DNA of 7,335 bases from an uncultured Clostridia bacterium (lineage in GTDB: Bacteria; Bacillota; Clostridia; TANB77; CAG-508): positions 1 through 7,335 of the forward strand of contig CANQZP010000065.1 of assembly GCA_947628395.1 (NCBI GenBank), in the 5' to 3' direction. The position numbers and the translations under genes are program-made. Below are positions 6,218 to 7,335 of the stretch, piece by piece; the stretch's first letter is position 1, and every line of letters starts with the position of its first letter. The notes under the pieces were generated by a model. That model had not been told where the DNA came from, made no database searches, and saw nothing but the letters and a program-made list of their open reading frames with translations.

Positions 6218-7240
6218 GTGAAAGTATCAGATTACAATTATAATTTGCCTGAAGAGCTTATTGCTCAGACTCCAATTCAAAAAAGAGATGAATCTAGGCT
6301 TATGGTTTTAAATAGAAAAGATGAAAGTATTAATCATAAAGTTTTTAGAGATGTTTTGGATTTTATAGATGAGGGAGATTGTTTAGTTATTAATAATACT
6401 AAAGTTTTACCTGCACGTTTATATGGAAAAAAAGAGACTGGGGCTAATGTTGAATTTTTATTGTTAAATAGGATAGAAGGAGATGTATGGGAGTCTATTG
6501 TAAGACCTGGAAATAAGTTACATGTAGGTACAAAAGTTGTTTTTGGGGATGGTTTACTTGTTGGAGAAATTTTAGACTTACTTCCTGGTGGAACTAGAAA
6601 GGTAAAATTTTATTATGAAGGAATTTTTAATGAAATATTGGATAAGATAGGACTTATGCCACTTCCTCCTTATATTCATGAAACATTAAAAGATAAGGAC
6701 AGATATCAAACAGTGTATGCTAAATATGAGGGGTCAGCTGCTGCTCCTACTGCAGGTCTTCATTTTACTCCTGAACTTTTGAATAAGTTAAAAGAAAAAG
6801 GAGTAAAAATTGCTACTGTAACTCTTCATGTTGGAATTGGTACTTTTAGACCTGTAAAGGTGGAGAATATCGAAGACCATAAAATGCACACAGAACATTA
6901 TTATATAAAAAAGGAAGATGTGGATTTAATAAATGAAACTAAAAAAAGTGGGAAAAGAGTAATTGCTGTTGGAACTACTTCTTGTAGAGTTTTGGAAACA
7001 ATAGCTGATGATAATGGTTTTGTAAAAGTTGATGAGGGGGATACTGGTATTTTTATTTATCCTGGTTATGAGTTTAAATGCATAGATTCTTTAATTACTA
7101 ATTTTCACTTACCAGAATCTACTTTACTTATGCTTGTTTCTGCTTTTGCAAATAGAGAATTTATTTTAAAAGCTTATGAGGAAGCTATTAAAGAAAAATA
7201 TAGATTCTTTAGTTTTGGAGATGCAATGATAATTTTGTAA
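6218..7240 (+). CDS. queA: S-adenosylmethionine:tRNA ribosyltransferase-isomerase
   Basis: A 340-residue cytoplasmic enzyme that transfers and isomerises the ribosyl group of S-adenosylmethionine onto preQ1-modified tRNA, giving epoxyqueuosine at wobble position 34 of GUN-anticodon tRNAs. Family blocks appear in order: DYNYNLPEELIAQ (5-17), RDESRLMVLNR (23-33), NNTKVLPARLYG (59-70), EGSAAAPTAGLHFT (171-184), TLHVGIGTFRPV (202-213), GTTSCRVLE (252-260) and TNFHLPESTLLMLVSAF (294-310). Length is normal and no key block is missing. It starts with GTG, 19 bases after the preceding gene, so co-transcription is likely. Its usual partner tgt is not seen before the window ends but could lie beyond it. 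Confidence 0.97.
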   Translation: MKVSDYNYNLPEELIAQTPIQKRDESRLMVLNRKDESINHKVFRDVLDFIDEGDCLVINNTKVLPARLYGKKETGANVEFLLLNRIEGDVWESIVRPGNKLHVGTKVVFGDGLLVGEILDLLPGGTRKVKFYYEGIFNEILDKIGLMPLPPYIHETLKDKDRYQTVYAKYEGSAAAPTAGLHFTPELLNKLKEKGVKIATVTLHVGIGTFRPVKVENIEDHKMHTEHYYIKKEDVDLINETKKSGKRVIAVGTTSCRVLETIADDNGFVKVDEGDTGIFIYPGYEFKCIDSLITNFHLPESTLLMLVSAFANREFILKAYEEAIKEKYRFFSFGDAMIIL

Positions 7241-7249
7241 TCATTAAGT

Positions 7250-7335
7250 AGCGCGAAGGGATTTCCATCTATTTTTTAAGGTGTCCGCTGTGGGGACCGA
7301 TGAGGGCTGTTTAATGCGAGTAGCATTATTACAGC
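7250..7335. other. GC-richer hairpin segment after queA, unidentified
   Basis: This tail is visibly richer in G+C than the rest of the window and has no clear ORF. GCTGT (7306-7310) plus TAATGC (7312-7317) pair with GCATTA (7323-7328) plus ACAGC (7331-7335), forming a stem cut by the window edge. GTCC (7283-7286) and GGAC (7294-7297) form a smaller hairpin. AGCGCGAAGGGATTT (7250-7264) is the near-exact reverse complement of 576-590. It may be the edge of a dispersed repeat or of a structured leader for the next gene. I could not match a known riboswitch, T-box or tRNA. Confidence 0.4.

Noticed and set aside
7250..7335. T-box leader or tRNA
   Set aside because: No T-box consensus sequence, no cloverleaf and no CCA or T-loop pattern could be found.

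Overview
The window is strongly AT-rich with AT-ending codons. It carries Gram-positive style Shine-Dalgarno sites and genes typical of Firmicutes: a RluA-type pseudouridine synthase, TmcAL, RNase HI and QueA. The pilin-like protein with an ITLIALVITIIVLLILAG signature is common in gut Clostridia. I infer an uncultured or metagenome-derived clostridial chromosome; no species can be named from the sequence.

Left third (1-2030), the accessory part: a promoter near 102-130 drives a very short ORF (163-231). Half of that ORF is a perfect (AC)17 microsatellite, read as alternating His and Thr. It is followed at once by two mutually exclusive hairpins, the second an intrinsic terminator (266-307). 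Next comes a roughly 200-base imperfect palindrome (358-561) without coding capacity. Then comes a 460-residue type IV pilin-like surface protein (648-2030). Its leader contains a GC-rich palindromic repeat translated in frame. Its C-terminal end resembles the variable, C-type-lectin-like ends of proteins diversified in gut Clostridia. The layout looks like a surface-protein cassette with possible length-dependent control.

Middle (2031-4268), minus strand: a tRNA/rRNA modification pair. tmcAL (tRNA-Met wobble acetylation) is upstream of, and overlaps, an RluA-family pseudouridine synthase. tmcAL is interrupted by two single-base frameshifts but is otherwise well preserved. A 25-bp hairpin (2126-2182) separates this unit from the convergent pilin gene.

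Right part (4269-7240), plus strand: a divergent promoter precedes a compact run of three genes. These are rnhA (RNase HI), a membrane-anchored protein with a sugar-binding-like domain and an HEFLH metalloprotease-like motif, and queA (queuosine synthesis). The final 86 bases are GC-richer, contain hairpins, and share a 15-mer (14/15) with the region before the pilin gene.

The core genes are ordinary housekeeping. The unusual material is in 100-2030.
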